Of a stretch of 64,000 nt of DNA, positions 23,501 through 35,415 are shown one piece after another. A program made the position numbers and the translations under genes. How positions within the stretch are numbered: the first letter of the stretch is position 1; each line of letters opens with the position of its first letter. Source of the stretch: Spinacia oleracea (Eukaryota > Streptophyta > Magnoliopsida > Caryophyllales > Amaranthaceae); the NCBI RefSeq assembly GCF_020520425.1, contig NC_079488.1:18106247-18170246 (forward strand), given 5' to 3'. The notes below the pieces were generated by a model that did no database searches, was not told the DNA's origin, and saw only the letters and a program-made list of their open reading frames with translations.

Positions 23501-24050
23501 GCAATTTAAAATGTACGTTTCTTATATCGACTTTTATGGTTGTTTTCGAATATCAAAATCGAATGGCAAACCAATTGGTGCTTGTGAATTCAAAATACAA
23601 TGTAGTTTTGAGATCATAAAGCATTGAGTTTAAACGCTCAGCCTTACCAATGGTTAACAACCTAATATCTTTGTCCATTTAATTCTCGAATGAGTCTAAT
23701 CCCTAGACATCCGAATAGATCGATACTTAGAGAACTTTAGAAGCTTCTGGTAAGATCATCTAGTTGAAACAAAATATTCAACATAAATTAAAATGGTAAA
23801 GAACCTTGTTGGTGACATTGGACATGTCTAACAAAGTATAAAAGTCAACACTAAAGAATTCAATTCTTAAGACTATAAGAAAGGGTACAAGAAATAGGAA
23901 AACGAGGAACAAATGAAAGGAATTTACGATTCCGTTTCTACCTATAAATTTATGTTTAAAGAGAAGTGACCTAGCAATCAAACTTCCTTGGTATCATATA
24001 CCGCTTGAGGTTCTTACTTCGGTAATAACTCAAACAATGGAAGCTAGGAT
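20559..24050 (+). other. Element E internal region, 5' half, no readable gene
   Basis: AT-rich DNA with a GC-rich tandem array at about 21620-21835. It is the inverted counterpart of 29551-32948 in element C. The minus-strand frame at 23778-23981 has the identical 67 codons at 29620-29823 on the plus strand of C, always antisense to the element, and has no recognised domain. Confidence 0.7.
21620..21835. repeat. CpG-rich tandem array, 23-bp unit, in element E
   Basis: Units of the form GCGCGCACAGCGAGCGATGG plus CTC repeat several times, with variants where GATGG is GCTGG. The surrounding 600 bases are also GC-rich, while the rest of the internal region is about as AT-rich as the flanking DNA. 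Long frames are open in almost every phase on both strands here because of the repeat, so none is called. Confidence 0.8.
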
Positions 24051-25598
24051 ACACTAATGACCTACAAGTGGGAAATGAAGCATGGCAATGCTACATTAGT
24101 TGTAGGGTCATCTAATTTGTTTTAAGTCCTTTCAAAGGCTGGAACTAAATGGCTATTTTGTTCCATAATCAGCATACCTAAATTTCTGCTTCAAACACAG
24201 AAAGACTCACATTCAGAAGAACAAAAACAATGCTTGTTTGTTTGTTTATTTGAATGAAATGGTCATTTACGGAATGAGTCAATATGCTTGATTAAAACAA
24301 ACAACTCTTTAAAGAACTTTACTAGGTTCAAATCAACCCCTTGATTTGAGTTCCACTAATCTTTGGCATTGTTGCTTAGACCATATCAACAAGTTAACAT
24401 TCAAAAGCTCTATTTTAATGGACTTTTGAAAGTTGGTTGATTTCTAGATCAACTTAAGACAAGCTAGTCTTACTTGTTGAAAGTAACAAAAGATATGAAC
24501 TATTGTTAGAACGCCTAGACGATAGAGTTCAAAGCTAAAGAAAGATTTTATGACTTTATTATTTCACATGGATTTGAGTGAATATAGGTTTATTGACTCA
24601 AATGTGATATAAGTTGAATCTGTTTGGGTAGTTCCAAGATTCAGAAGTATAAATCCACTTGGCAAGAAATCATAAAGATCTAGGTTAGATCATGTTGATG
24701 ATTACTTGAGACCAAATATGATCATCAATGATTGTGTGGTGTAATTTCACAATCTAGGTCCATAAGATATGGCATATCTTAGTTGGAATAATCGAAGTCA
24801 ATTAGTACTTGATTCGATTAATGATGAATCATAAAGACTTTTCCTATAATTTCTAAAACAAAATGCTCAACTACCACCAAACTAAACCAAATTCGTCAAA
24901 GCTATTGAAAAGTAATTTCAGAATAACTTTTCATAAAATATATCTAGAGAGTTGCAAAACTCAGTGGGAGCTTAGTGTTTGTCATTCGACAAACTAAGGC
25001 CCAAGTATAGATATATGTTTCATTGTGATTTATTCAAATGAGACACAAGGGTATTGTTTCTACCACGAATTTTTGAGAACATAATGTTTGTTTGCTCGAA
25101 ATAATGTCCTTTTGGAGATTCGTTTCCAAAATGACAAGTGGGAGAAAATAGACCTCGAAAGTTTTCGAGGCGAACAACAAACATAAACGGACATTCCGGA
25201 GGCTTTTCGAAGTGCTTCAGAAAATCCGAACTTATTCTTTAAGGACTTTAGAAGTGGCTTTAAAAAAATAGACATCTCTTAGAAGACTTTACAAGTGCTT
25301 CAAGGAGAACAGAATATTCAAAGGACTTGCAAGTGGCTATTGATATTCTATTGTTTGATGTTCTATACCCAAGTAGGCATAGAATTCAAGTCACTGAAAC
25401 TATGAGATTCTTCTATTAGATAGTGAAGAAACATAGAGATCAGGTCAATGAAACTATGCGATTCTTCCATTAGATAGTGAAGAAACCTACAACTTGCAGT
25501 CAAACTATTATCATGTAGATTAATGAGTTTGTGACTTGTAAGAAAGCTATGACGAAACCCAGATTCCCTAAAATGGTTAGAGGCCATATATAGACTAT

Positions 25599-25949
25599 AT
25601 GTTTAATTGGTTAAAGGCCATAAAACATACTCAATGTTTTGATGACAAAATTGAAATTTTGTTGATTTGCAAGAATAGTTTCACACCTATTGGTTGCAAG
25701 TTTGTTTTAAGGATAAAAACCATCAAACATGGAATTGTGTTCACACACAAAGCTAGATTAGTTGCTAAAGGTTACAAGCAAATTCATGGCATGGATTGTG
25801 TTGAAACCTCATGCAAAATCGTAATGCTTAAGTCTATAATTCAAGCAATGATTGCATATTGGTACATATGGCAATTGGATGACAAAACCTATTCCTCAAT
25901 AGGATTTGTGGATCCAAATAAATGCTTGAAAAGGAAAGCTAGCTTATGA
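25599..25949 (+). pseudogene. Copia reverse transcriptase remnant in element E
   Basis: The 116-codon frame has the same decayed motifs as the copy in element C (GCKFVLRIKT, KARLVAKGYKQIHGMD). It lacks a short stretch that C still has before FVDPNKC, so the two copies differ by a small deletion. The catalytic YVDD box is not found. It cannot supply reverse transcriptase activity. Confidence 0.7.
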
Positions 25950-26898
25950 AATCTAAGTCCAGATTTAAGCAAGCAATTGGGAATTAGAACTGTATTTTAG
26001 TGAAGCTAATAAGTATTTTAGTTTCATAAAATGTACATGATTCTTATAGATATATAAGAAGTTTAGTGGGAGTACATAAAACTTAATTGGTCCTATGTGT
26101 ATCACACACATATCTCTCTATTGTGAAATAACATTCAAATGCTAAATACTTAGATTTGAGATTATTCATCAATGACGGACCAAGGCGAAACTTAGTACAT
26201 ACTGGGTATTAAGATCTATTTACAAAGATCTTATGATATTGTTTTGGATTAAGTAAATGGCATTTACTAAATCAAACACGAATGACTCCATTGGAGATAT
26301 TCGACCCATGTGAATAAATCTAAGTAAAGAATGTTTGAACTATGTATAAGCATTTACTAAGTTAAACATCCAAGGATCTAAGTAAGATTCTTAACCTATA
26401 TTATGTGTCAAAGAATTTAGCTGGATTTAGTATCTACTGAAACTAGATGATCTAAAGTTACATGAATAGAATTCAATTGGGAATTATTCTGCAAAAGAAT
26501 TTATCATGTATGATATAATATGAGGATCGCCAAAAACGTATCGTATGACTTTAGCCATGACGAACATATACCAATCTCTATTGATCTAAGTAAAGATCAA
26601 CTAGATTGAGATCAAGAATACTTATGGTACTTGAAAAGGTACATAGGAATAGTTCTTGATTCAAGGAAATAAAGATATGCTAAATATTGATGCTACACGC
26701 ATAAACACTGGCAAAGGATCAAGCAAGACCCTTTGGAGTTAACCATTGACAAGGACGAGCTAAAGAGCATCGTGTTTCGAAATGGCAACATGGATTGGAG
26801 ACCATGAGTTGTTGCGTGGGAAATTAAAATAATAATTTCTATGTTCTAAGATATAGTTGGAGAGTCTTCCACTGCTTGGATAGGTAAATCCAAACAAA

Positions 26899-26990
26899 GC
26901 ATCACTAGCAACCTATACAGTTGAAGTAAAAGTAATTATTGCCTAAGAAGCAATAAAACAGGGTTGTTTAAAGTTCTTCACTGAACTTGG
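26899..26990 (+). pseudogene. Copia RNase H remnant in element E
   Basis: Read on the plus strand, codons give ASLATYTVEVKVIIA, a TAA stop, EAIKQGCLKFFTELG and a TAG stop. This follows the STTTDAEYIAASEAAKE...FLTELG pattern of copia RNase H. The inverted copy in element C (about 16176-16280) shares the internal TAA, so the decay predates both insertions. Confidence 0.55.
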
Positions 26991-28140
26991 GTAGATCACC
27001 TATCTGCTGGCTTGATGGTTCTTCATTGAAAAATGCGTAGAACCACTCTTGAAGCAAGAAAAACGTCTGCTAACTTGATGGTCCTTCATTGCAAAATGAG
27101 TAAAACCACCATCGAAGTAAGAAAGACTAGATCACATAATAAACAAACTCGAAAAGATCTTATCATCATATCTCGAAGAACATTCGATGAAAAGGATATT
27201 AAGATTGGCAAAGCATGATAACTAAACCTATGCAACAAGTGAGAAGCAACACTCACGTTGTAGCACTGGAAATCAAGCATAGCTTTGAATTCTATGAATT
27301 GTTTTAGAAGATGGGTTTGAGGCCCATGGTTATAAAACATTGGGGTTGAACATTTATCATATATGAAATGTATTTTCATATTCCATTTAATCTTGGTTTA
27401 GTATTAAATGATGAGTCCCTTCAAATTTGACGATATATTCAAGATAGACTGTCAGGACCAGTCCTGTGACTAAGAAATGTCTATCAAGTGAACTTGAATG
27501 TCAAAGGTTGAAAATGGTCCCTAGTCGGAGTTTTCTATAAAATTGGACGCATAGAAAACGTTAGACGATTAGAATGCAAGATGACTAGTAGTTCTGTTTC
27601 TTGAACTATGTGGACATGGCAATGTCATAATCATTTGCATAGATACTTACTTTGGGAAGACTAGTATCGGACAAGACCTATGAAACTTTACTGTAAGAGA
27701 TGAAAGTCTGTCATAAGTAAATTTCATTAAATTATTAGACACTAAATCCTCAATACCTGAGTGATTTGAGATTACTTGTTTGGGAACTGGTTGCTTTGAC
27801 GTTGACCAACCGTCGCACCGTAAAAGGAGGCTATAAAGGCAACGCTCAGGTAATCACCTATCAAACGAAGTCTAATCTCAAGATCGCAAGATTGGGATTG
27901 TCCTCCCATAAATCGGGATGAGATGCTTAAAAGTTGTACAAGGCCACTCGGAGAGCTAGAAACTGTGAAATGCATGGCCGTGCTCGGATGAATCATAGGC
28001 TATGATTATCTGTTTATTTGATCAGTTGAACTCTGAAACCGAGAAACACCTCTGGACATAATAAGGATGACAACTCTTACCTTATGTTCAAGAGCAAGCA
28101 TCGAGTGACAAAGGAATTAGGAAATGCACACTTGTCCCTA

Positions 28141-28156
28141 AGGACAAGTGGGAGAC
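28141..28156 (+). other. Polypurine tract of element E
   Basis: AGGACAAGTGGGAGAC immediately precedes the 3' LTR start TGAAGG. Confidence 0.7.
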
Positions 28157-29545
28157 TGAAGGAAATAATGCCCTTGGTCCAAGTATGCATTCTATGTTAA
28201 GTCTAATAAATGCGGTTCAGTATTAATTAACAAGTTAATAATTCAGTGAGATCAAGTGAGCTGAATGCCTAGCTAGAGGCCGCTTCAGTTCAAGTGGAAT
28301 TAATGATATTAATCCACAGCTTACTCTTGACTGAACCCGTAGGGTCACACAAATAGTACGTAAACGGATCAAGTATTTAATGGCATTAAATACTCCATCT
28401 ATGAATATTCGGAATCGACGGATCTTGTTTTCAGTGGGAGCTGAGATCGTCACAGGCAAGAAATGAATACTCCGGAAACGATGATATTGCCGGAAACGGA
28501 AATATGGATCGTATCGGAAATATAAATATTATCCAAGTCGTAGATGTTGCCGGAAACGGAAACATGGTACGTATCGGAAAATATTATCGGAAATGGAAAT
28601 ATTGCCAGAATCGGAAATATTGCCGGAAACGGAAATATTGTCAGAATCAGAAATATTATCGGAATCGGAAAATAATTCCGGAAACGGAAATATTAAATAT
28701 TTGTTCGAAACGGAAATTAATTCCGGAATCAGAAATGTTAAATATTGTTCGTATCGGAAATGAATTCCGGAATCGGAAATTTAATCGGAAGCGTATCGTA
28801 CGAATAAGCATCGGACGAGGCCTGCCGGACGAGGGCCCAGCTCGAAGCCAGGCCATCGCCCAGAAAGCCAAACGCGCGCCACAAGCCCAGCCAAGGCAGC
28901 GCCCAGGCCTACCGCAAGGCAGGCCCAACGCGCGCCAAGACCGCGGCTGCGTGGGCCTCGCTGCGTGGGCTGCTGCTCGCACGCACGCGCATGGGCGGCC
29001 CATCGTGGCTGCCGTGTGTGTGTGTGAGTTTGTGTTCATGCACGATTCCTAAAACGTGCAGAGTTCGGTTAATGATTAAATTCCTAATTCTATTTGATAA
29101 ATTAATTAATTAGAGTTCTTGTAGGATTCTAAGTTTAATTAATTCGTATCCTAATAGGATTCCAATTCTCTTTCCATACCCCTATAAATATGTGGCCTGG
29201 GTTCACAATTTATAACGAGTTTTCAAGTATTCAAAGTGAGTTTTTGAGAGAAAAATTCAGTCACACATCTTGCTCAAAAGTGCCGAAAATTCTAGTACCT
29301 TAAGGGCGATTCTAGTTGGTCAATCTTAAGGCGGATCCGGACGTGCTGTGGACTATCTACGGAGGGACGACACTTGGAGTCCTAAAGACTTGTTCTTGCT
29401 CGGTTCGGGCGCAGCTAGGGAGGGCACGCAACAAAGAGTATGCATCTAAATTATGCTATATGATTATGTGTAAATAATATGTATTCCTGGGTTAATGGTT
29501 GTTTCCGCATGATTTATGTAATGTCATATGTATCATAACCTAACA
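28157..29545 (+). repeat. Element E 3' LTR, 1389 bp
   Basis: Nearly identical to 19152-20541. The differences seen are five substitutions, one extra A, and a (GT) run shorter by one unit near 29015. Confidence 0.92.
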
Positions 29546-29550
29546 AGTGT

Positions 29551-32500
29551 ATCCTAGCTTCCATTGTTTGAGTTATTACCGAAGTAAGAACCTCAAGCGG
29601 TATATGATACCAAGGAAGTTTGATTGCTAGGTCACTTCTCTTTAAACATAAATTTATAGGTAGAAACGGAATCGTAAATTCCTTTCATTTGTTCCTCGTT
29701 TTCCTATTTCTTGTACCCTTTCTTATAGTCTTAAGAATTGAATTCTTTAGTGTTGACTTTTATACTTTGTTAGACATGTCCAATGTCACCAACAAGGTTC
29801 TTTACCATTTTAACTTATGTTGAATATTTTGTTTCAACTAGATGATCTTACCAGAAGCTTCTAAAGTTCTCTAAGCATCGATCTATTCGAATGTCTAGGG
29901 ACTAGACTCATTCGAGAAATAAAAGGACAAAGATATTAGGTTGTTAACCATTGGTAAAGCTGAGCGTATTAAACTCAATGCTTTATGATCTCAAAACTAC
30001 ATTGTATTTTGAATTCACAAGCACCAATTGGTTTGCCATTCGATTTTGATATTCGAAAACAACCATAAAAGTCGCTAAAAGAAACGTACATTTTAAATTG
30101 CTCACTTTCTCTCATTTCCGTGAATCGTTCTTGGATTCACTACCAATCGAGGAAATTTACTGTTACCTTTCTAAAAGGATTTACTGCAGTGCAAGATATT
30201 TAATTATAAAAAATAATTAAAACATTCATTGAAGCATGCAAAGTCTAAACATTTATCATGAATAATAACTTGAAAATGAAAGCAATCATGCAATTTAAAC
30301 AAGTCATTAGCATTTTATTCGAATTATGTGTTCCGGCAGGTGTGAATAAAATGATTCCAAGACCCTAAAACCATTGAAGAATTAAGCACAGTTTGTCGAC
30401 TCAATTCTAAAACATTTTAGGTAAGCAAAAGCCTTTTGCTAATAGTCTAGAAACTACTCTTGGTTGATAGGTACGTCTAAGAACTTATTAGGTAAACCTA
30501 TCGATTTTGCCACGACATAAAAGGACTCCTTACTTATATTGTTGAGTTTCACCAAAACTAACATGTACTCACAATTATTTGTGTACCTTGCCCCTTTAGG
30601 ACCAATAAGTAACACCTCGCTGAGCGAAAACTATTACTAGATTGATGTAAAGGATATCCAAGCAAGTGTATATTTTGGCATGGCACCTTTTAACTCAATT
30701 TTTAAGTTTGGAACTTAAGGCTCTTACTATGTTGGTTAGATTTTAAGTGAACTAAAATCCTTAATCATGCAACATAATCAAGCCGTAATCTCATGCATTT
30801 TAAGACATATTTAAAGCAATAAATAACTTAAAGCATGCATAAGATAAATGTGATCTAGTATGGCCCGACTTCATCTTGAAGCTTTAACTTCAAAGTCCGT
30901 CTCGAAAATCTCCGTGGGAGGCACCATTTTCTTCAAATAGGATAAGCTATAATTAAAACTAATTACAACTATTTGATGGTACGCAGACCATATTTGAATT
31001 GAAAAACGACTTTGGTACTTTAGACCAATTACATTCAAATTAATGGTACGCAGACCATATTTTCTATCCTATTTGGGCCATACTAGTCACTTCATAACCT
31101 GCAAAACAGTACATATACAATATATACCATTCACCCATTCGTTATCATGAATGGCCCACATAGCTGGTTAGTAAAACACATTATGCATCACGTAAACATT
31201 TGCAGCAATTAATCAAGGGCACCAATAATCTACCAATTATTCAGTCCTTATTAATTCTAATCAAGTTGTTTTAACCTTAAGGATTTGTAGACCTAATCAA
31301 GAGTTTATGACTAAAAAGGGCTCCCACTCAAACCAATAAATTCATATGCTTTACTAATTTTAAAAATGTATTTCAAGTCTAACCGGAAACATACAAATTT
31401 AATTAAAATTTAAAGCCCATATAAATTTATAATCGAATCCAAAAATTTTAATTTGATTTCAGTCGTATTTAAATTAATTCATGATTTTAATTTTAGTAAA
31501 ATAATTAGAATAAATAAAATTTATTATAATTACAATATTCAAAATTAAAATCCAAGAAAATAATTTAAATTATTAATTTTAAAATTAATTAAAATTACGT
31601 AAACTGAAAATTTCAAATTAAACATTCAAAACGATCTAATCGCAACGCAAACACCCTACGCATCGCACGCCCATGGGCCACACGCACACAGCCATCGCTG
31701 GCCATGTGCGCGCAGCCCATGCGCTCGTCGCATAGATGCTGCATCTACCCATCGCAAGCCATAGCACAAGTTGGTGCTCGCTGCGCGCGCGCCAGCGCTC
31801 GATGCACGCGAGCCATCGCTCGATGCACGCGAGCCATCGCTCGCTGTGCGCGCTCGCCAGCGCTTGCTGCGCGCGCTCCAGCGCTCGATGCATGCGAGCC
31901 ATCGCTCGCTGTGCGCGAGCAATTGCTCGCTGCGCGCGATCGACGCTGGGCGCAGCGCTCGTGGCACGCGAGCTTGCGCTCGCTGCGCGAGAGGCTGCGC
32001 GCGCTTGCGCGAGGCAGTGCGCGTTGTGGCGCAGCTCGCTTGCTGCCCACACGCGACTGTCGTGCCTTGCCTTCGCCCATGCCTCATTCGTCCATAGCTC
32101 GTGGCCCACGACACAAGGCAGGGCTACTGCCTTGTGCTCGTGCACCATGCCCTTGCTCATTGCATTCGTGCCGCACGGGCGATGAGCTCCCTTGCTCGTC
32201 GTCGCATGCCCGCACTATACAACACTCCTTAAGGGTAACACGAAGCGTCCATTGCTTTGTGCGTGCAAGTTATATGAACGAATTGCATAAAAATTTAAAA
32301 TTTATATTTAAAATTAATGACAAATTAATAAATTAATATTAATTTCATAATTTTAGGGCGAAAAATCGAAAATTTATTATTCAATTGATTTCCGATTATC
32401 ATGGATTCAAGCCTAGGTCATAAAAATTTAAAATTTATCATAAATTTACAATTTTTATGGTGGTTTTTAATCATAGGTTTCTAATTAAATTATAATTAAT

Positions 32501-32948
32501 TATGAAAATCAAATTAATTCTAAATTATTCTAATTTTCAACTAATTAATCATAATTACAAATTAGATTGCATAATTAACAAGGCTAGGCATTCAAACTTG
32601 TTAAACATATACTGTAGGTCAATCAAAAATTCAAGATTTATCAACAAGAATCGCAAATATTTAATTTAACATCTTAAATTTACGAAATTTTGCATTCGAA
32701 AAACTAAAACCTTCGAAAAGTCATAGTTAGGCTTCGAATTTTAGAATTCCTTTTACATGCGGAATTGACACAAAAATCACTCGATTTGGATGAGTAACGA
32801 AGAAACTGCCGAAAAACTGCGTACGTATAATTAAATAAACGCAATTTGCAATTAATTAACAATTACGAAAATTAATCACCCCTTTTAATTCTTGCAAATT
32901 TGTAATATTTAACCATGTTCATGCAATTTAGATTATGAAAATATTAAG
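29551..32948 (-). other. Element C internal region, 5' half, no readable gene
   Basis: Reverse complement of 20559-24050. It contains the inverted GC-rich array at about 31776-31985. It ends within the sequence that in element E lies just downstream of the primer-binding site. About 17 bases, including the primer-binding site, are missing at 32948/32949. Confidence 0.75.
31776..31985. repeat. CpG-rich tandem array in element C
   Basis: Inverted counterpart of 21620-21835, with units such as GAGCCATCGCTCGCTGTGCGCG. The number and order of units differ from the copy in E, so the array changes faster than its flanks. Overlapping frames on both strands are artefacts. Confidence 0.75.
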
Positions 32949-33073
32949 AGCGCAAGCTCCACTCTCCGAGCGCCCTTCGGCATCAACCTCGGAAGAGACC
33001 TGCTTCGCCTTCTCCTCAGGAACTCGATTCTCTTCCTCATCACTAGAGGAGGAAACCATACCAGACTTCTTCT
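32949..33073. repeat. 125-bp copy of the element B flank placed inside element C
   Basis: These 125 bases match 13500-13624 base for base as far as I can see. That is the host sequence just outside the left (3') LTR of C, including the CTTCT target duplication. Here it lies just inside the right (5') LTR, where the primer-binding site should be. Confidence 0.9.
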
Positions 33074-34518
33074 TGTTAGGTTATGATACATATGACAATT
33101 CATAAATCATGCGGAAACAACCATTAAGCCAGGAATACATATTATTTACACATAATCATATAGCATAATTTAGATGCATACTCTTTGTTGCGTGCCTTCC
33201 CTAGCTGCGCCCGAACCGAACAAGAACAAGTCTTTAGGACTCCAAGTGTCGTCCCTCCGTAGATAGTCCACAGCACGTCCGGATCCGCCTTAAGATTGAC
33301 CAACTAGAATCGCCCCTAAGGTACTATAAATTTTCGGCACTTTTGAGCAAGATGTGTGACTGAATTTTTCTCTCAAAAACTCACTTTGAATACTTGAATA
33401 ACTCGTTATAAATTGTGAACCCAGGCCACATATTTATAGGGGTATGGAAAGAGAATTGGAATCCTATTAGGATACGAATTAATTAAATTAGAATTATAAT
33501 AAAACTCTTATTTAATTAATTTATCAAATAGAATTAGGAATTTAATCATTAAACGAATTCTGCACGTTTTAGGTTTCGTATGCGAACACAAACACTTACG
33601 CTAGCATGACCCGCAAGCGTGCAGGCCATGCCCGCGCACAGCCCACACGGCCGCACGGCCCACGCGAGCTACAAGCCCACGCGAGCTGCAGCAATGCTCG
33701 CAGCCCACTGCTCGCAGCTGCGCGCGCTGTGCGCGCTGCCACGGCCTGCTGGGCCTGGCCTTGCGCTGGGCCTGGCGTGGCCTTGGCTGTTCGTGTGGCG
33801 CGCTTGGCTTGCTGGGCGATGGCCTGGCTTCGTGCTGGGCCCTCGTCCGGCAGGCCTCGTCCGATGCTTATTCGTACGATACGCTTCCGATTAAATTCCC
33901 GATTCCGGAATTTATTTCCGATACGAACAATATTTAATATTTTCGATTCCGGAATTAATTTCCGTTTCGAACAAATATTTAATATTTCCATTTCCGGAAT
34001 TATTTTCCGATTCCGATAATATTTCCGATTCAGACAATATTTCCGTTTCCGGCAATATTTCCGATTCCGGCAATATTTCTATTTCCGATAATATTTTCCG
34101 ATACGTACCATGTTTCCGTTTCCGGCAACATCTACGACTTGGATAATATTTATATTTCCGATACGATCCATATTTCCGCTTCCGGCAATATCATCGTTTC
34201 CGGAGTATTCATTTCTTGCCTGTGACGATCTCAGCTCCCACTGAAACCAAGATCCGTCGATTCCGAATATCCATAGATGGAGTATTTAATGCCATTAAAT
34301 ACTTGATCCGTTTACGTACTATTTGTGTGACCCTACGGGTTCAGTCAAGAGTAAGCTGTGGATTAATATCATTAATTCCACTTGAACTGAAGCGGCCTCT
34401 AGCTAGGCATTCAGCTCACTTGATCTCACTGAATTATTAACTTGTTAATTAATACTGAACCGCATTTATTAGACTTAACATAGAATGCATACTTGGACCA
34501 AGGGCATTATTTCCTTCA
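33074..34518 (-). repeat. Element C 5' LTR (right copy), 1445 bp
   Basis: Same length as 13625-15069, with about 11 substitutions. It is followed by the CTTCT duplication and the captured gene start in element B. Confidence 0.92.
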
Positions 34519-34542
34519 CTTCTTCCATCTTCCCCCAACCAT
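34519..34542 (-). pseudogene. Start codon and first codons of the captured gene fragment
   Basis: A minus-strand ATG at 34542-34540 in the context CGCCATGG is followed by seven codons (VGGRWKK) and then by element C. Upstream on the minus strand is a 230-base leader with pyrimidine-rich stretches and a TATAAATA box, which looks like a host-type 5' region rather than retrotransposon sequence. Confidence 0.5.
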
Positions 34543-34771
34543 GGCGAAGTGTAAAGCGCCGAAGAGCACAGAAAAGGGTAGAAAGAAAGAAAAACAAAAT
34601 TAACTTTCCAGAAGCAGAAAACGCCGATGAAATGAACGAAGTGAGATCCCAAAGCAGATTCTCAGTGAATTTGCGAAGATCTGAAGAAAACACTCGAAGA
34701 AACCGCTGGAATTCTTAGGAAGTTTTGAGAGATTTGAGCGAATAAAGTTTTGGAATGAAGAAAATGGGCGA

Positions 34772-34779
34772 TATTTATA
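34772..34779 (-). promoter_or_regulatory. TATA box of the captured gene fragment
   Basis: On the minus strand GGCCTATAAATATCGCCC lies about 230 bases upstream of the ATG at 34542. Its orientation is opposite to element B. That a promoter plus 5' UTR was captured together with coding sequence is inference. Confidence 0.45.
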
Positions 34780-34980
34780 GGCCACGATCTAAAAACCGCC
34801 CAACTTCCACTTTATTCCCAACCAATTAATCAAAGACACTTCCGAGGACTCTTCTCGACACTTGTTCCACAAGTACACGAATCCAAGTGCTTCTTTTGAA
34901 AAAAGGAGGGAACTTTTGGACTTCTGACAGTTGGAAACCCACCCATTTAATTCTAAATGGGTTGGGTCTGGGGGGCATGT

Positions 34981-35415
34981 TGTTTGGGCTCCCAATTGAA
35001 TATCAATTGGGCCACTAAGTCCAAAGCCCAATGGCTCAACACAACAACATCAAACCCATTGTTCGCTTAACATGGCTATTCAGCCACCAACAAGGCCCAC
35101 GGCCCAACAGTAATAAATGACCTATGGGCACATTTATTACACAAACACTATAAATAGGCCGCCAAAGCTCACACCTCAAGGTACGTCCAATTTATCGCCT
35201 TAAGACTACTCTCTAGAGAACTTCTCTCTAGAATCCGAGCATCGTTCTTACTTAGGCATCGGAGGGGCTTTCCTCGGAAACACCCCCGAGGCTAGTAACT
35301 TTGTCTTTGTGCAGGTGAATTCGGACACAACTCATTCAAGGTAGCAAGATCTTCAACACACACGAAAGGGCCTTCACTCGAAGCCCATTGTTTCCACCGT
35401 TACAACACCGGAACA
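34981..35415 (+). repeat. Element B right LTR, 435 bp
   Basis: An uninterrupted copy, which shows what the left LTR looked like before element A entered: the sequence around 35275-35290 is continuous through ACACCCCCGAGG. It is preceded by a G-rich polypurine tract and followed by GATGT. Confidence 0.9.

Larger units (their letters stand above)
24051..28140 (+). other. Element E internal region, 3' half
   Basis: Reverse complement of 15086-19151. It carries the reverse transcriptase remnant (25599-25949) and the RNase H remnant (26899-26990). Other short frames here correspond to inverted frames in C and look non-coding. Confidence 0.7.
19152..29545 (+). mobile_element. Element E: non-autonomous copia-type LTR retrotransposon inserted in element C
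   Basis: LTRs at 19152-20541 (1390 bp) and 28157-29545 (1389 bp) begin TGAAGGAAATAATG and end CATAACCTAACA. AGTGT flanks the element (19147-19151, 29546-29550). The primer-binding site TGGTATCACGAGCCCC is at 20543-20558 and a polypurine tract at 28141-28156, so it reads on the plus strand, opposite to C. The 7.6-kb internal region has only decayed reverse transcriptase and RNase H. I counted five substitutions and two small indels between the LTRs, about 0.4%, so it is the youngest element in the nest. Confidence 0.92.
13625..34518 (-). mobile_element. Element C: non-autonomous copia-type LTR retrotransposon, split by element E
   Basis: LTRs of 1445 bp lie at 13625-15069 and 33074-34518, starting TGTTAGGTTATG and ending TTATTTCCTTCA on the plus strand. 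CTTCT flanks the element (13620-13624, 34519-34523). The internal region is 15070-19146 plus 29551-32948 around element E. The polypurine tract next to the left LTR (15070-15085) shows that the left LTR is the 3' LTR. Only decayed reverse transcriptase (17233-17619) and RNase H (about 16176-16280) are visible. The primer-binding site expected next to the right LTR is missing: 125 bases of host flank stand in its place. I counted 11 LTR differences, about 0.8%. Confidence 0.9.
4974..35415 (+). mobile_element. Element B: small LTR retrotransposon, host of all insertions up to 35415
   Basis: Two 435-bp LTRs (4974-5279 plus 12733-12861, and 34981-35415) start TGTTTGGGCTCC and end CACCGGAACA. GATGT flanks the whole element (4969-4973, 35416-35420). 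Without the nested insertions the internal part is only about 1.2 kb. A G-rich polypurine tract (GGGTTGGGTCTGGGGGGCATGT region, 34959-34980) precedes the right LTR and the LTR TATA box points right, so the element reads on the plus strand. No canonical primer-binding site follows the left LTR. It carries no gag or pol in sense orientation, only a minus-strand gene fragment. I counted 12 differences between the LTRs, about 2.8%. Confidence 0.9.

Noticed and set aside
23778-23981. A hydrophobic 67-codon frame, identical at 29620-29823
   Set aside because: It is antisense to the retroelement in both copies, and identity is expected because C and E are almost the same sequence. No start context or domain supports it.
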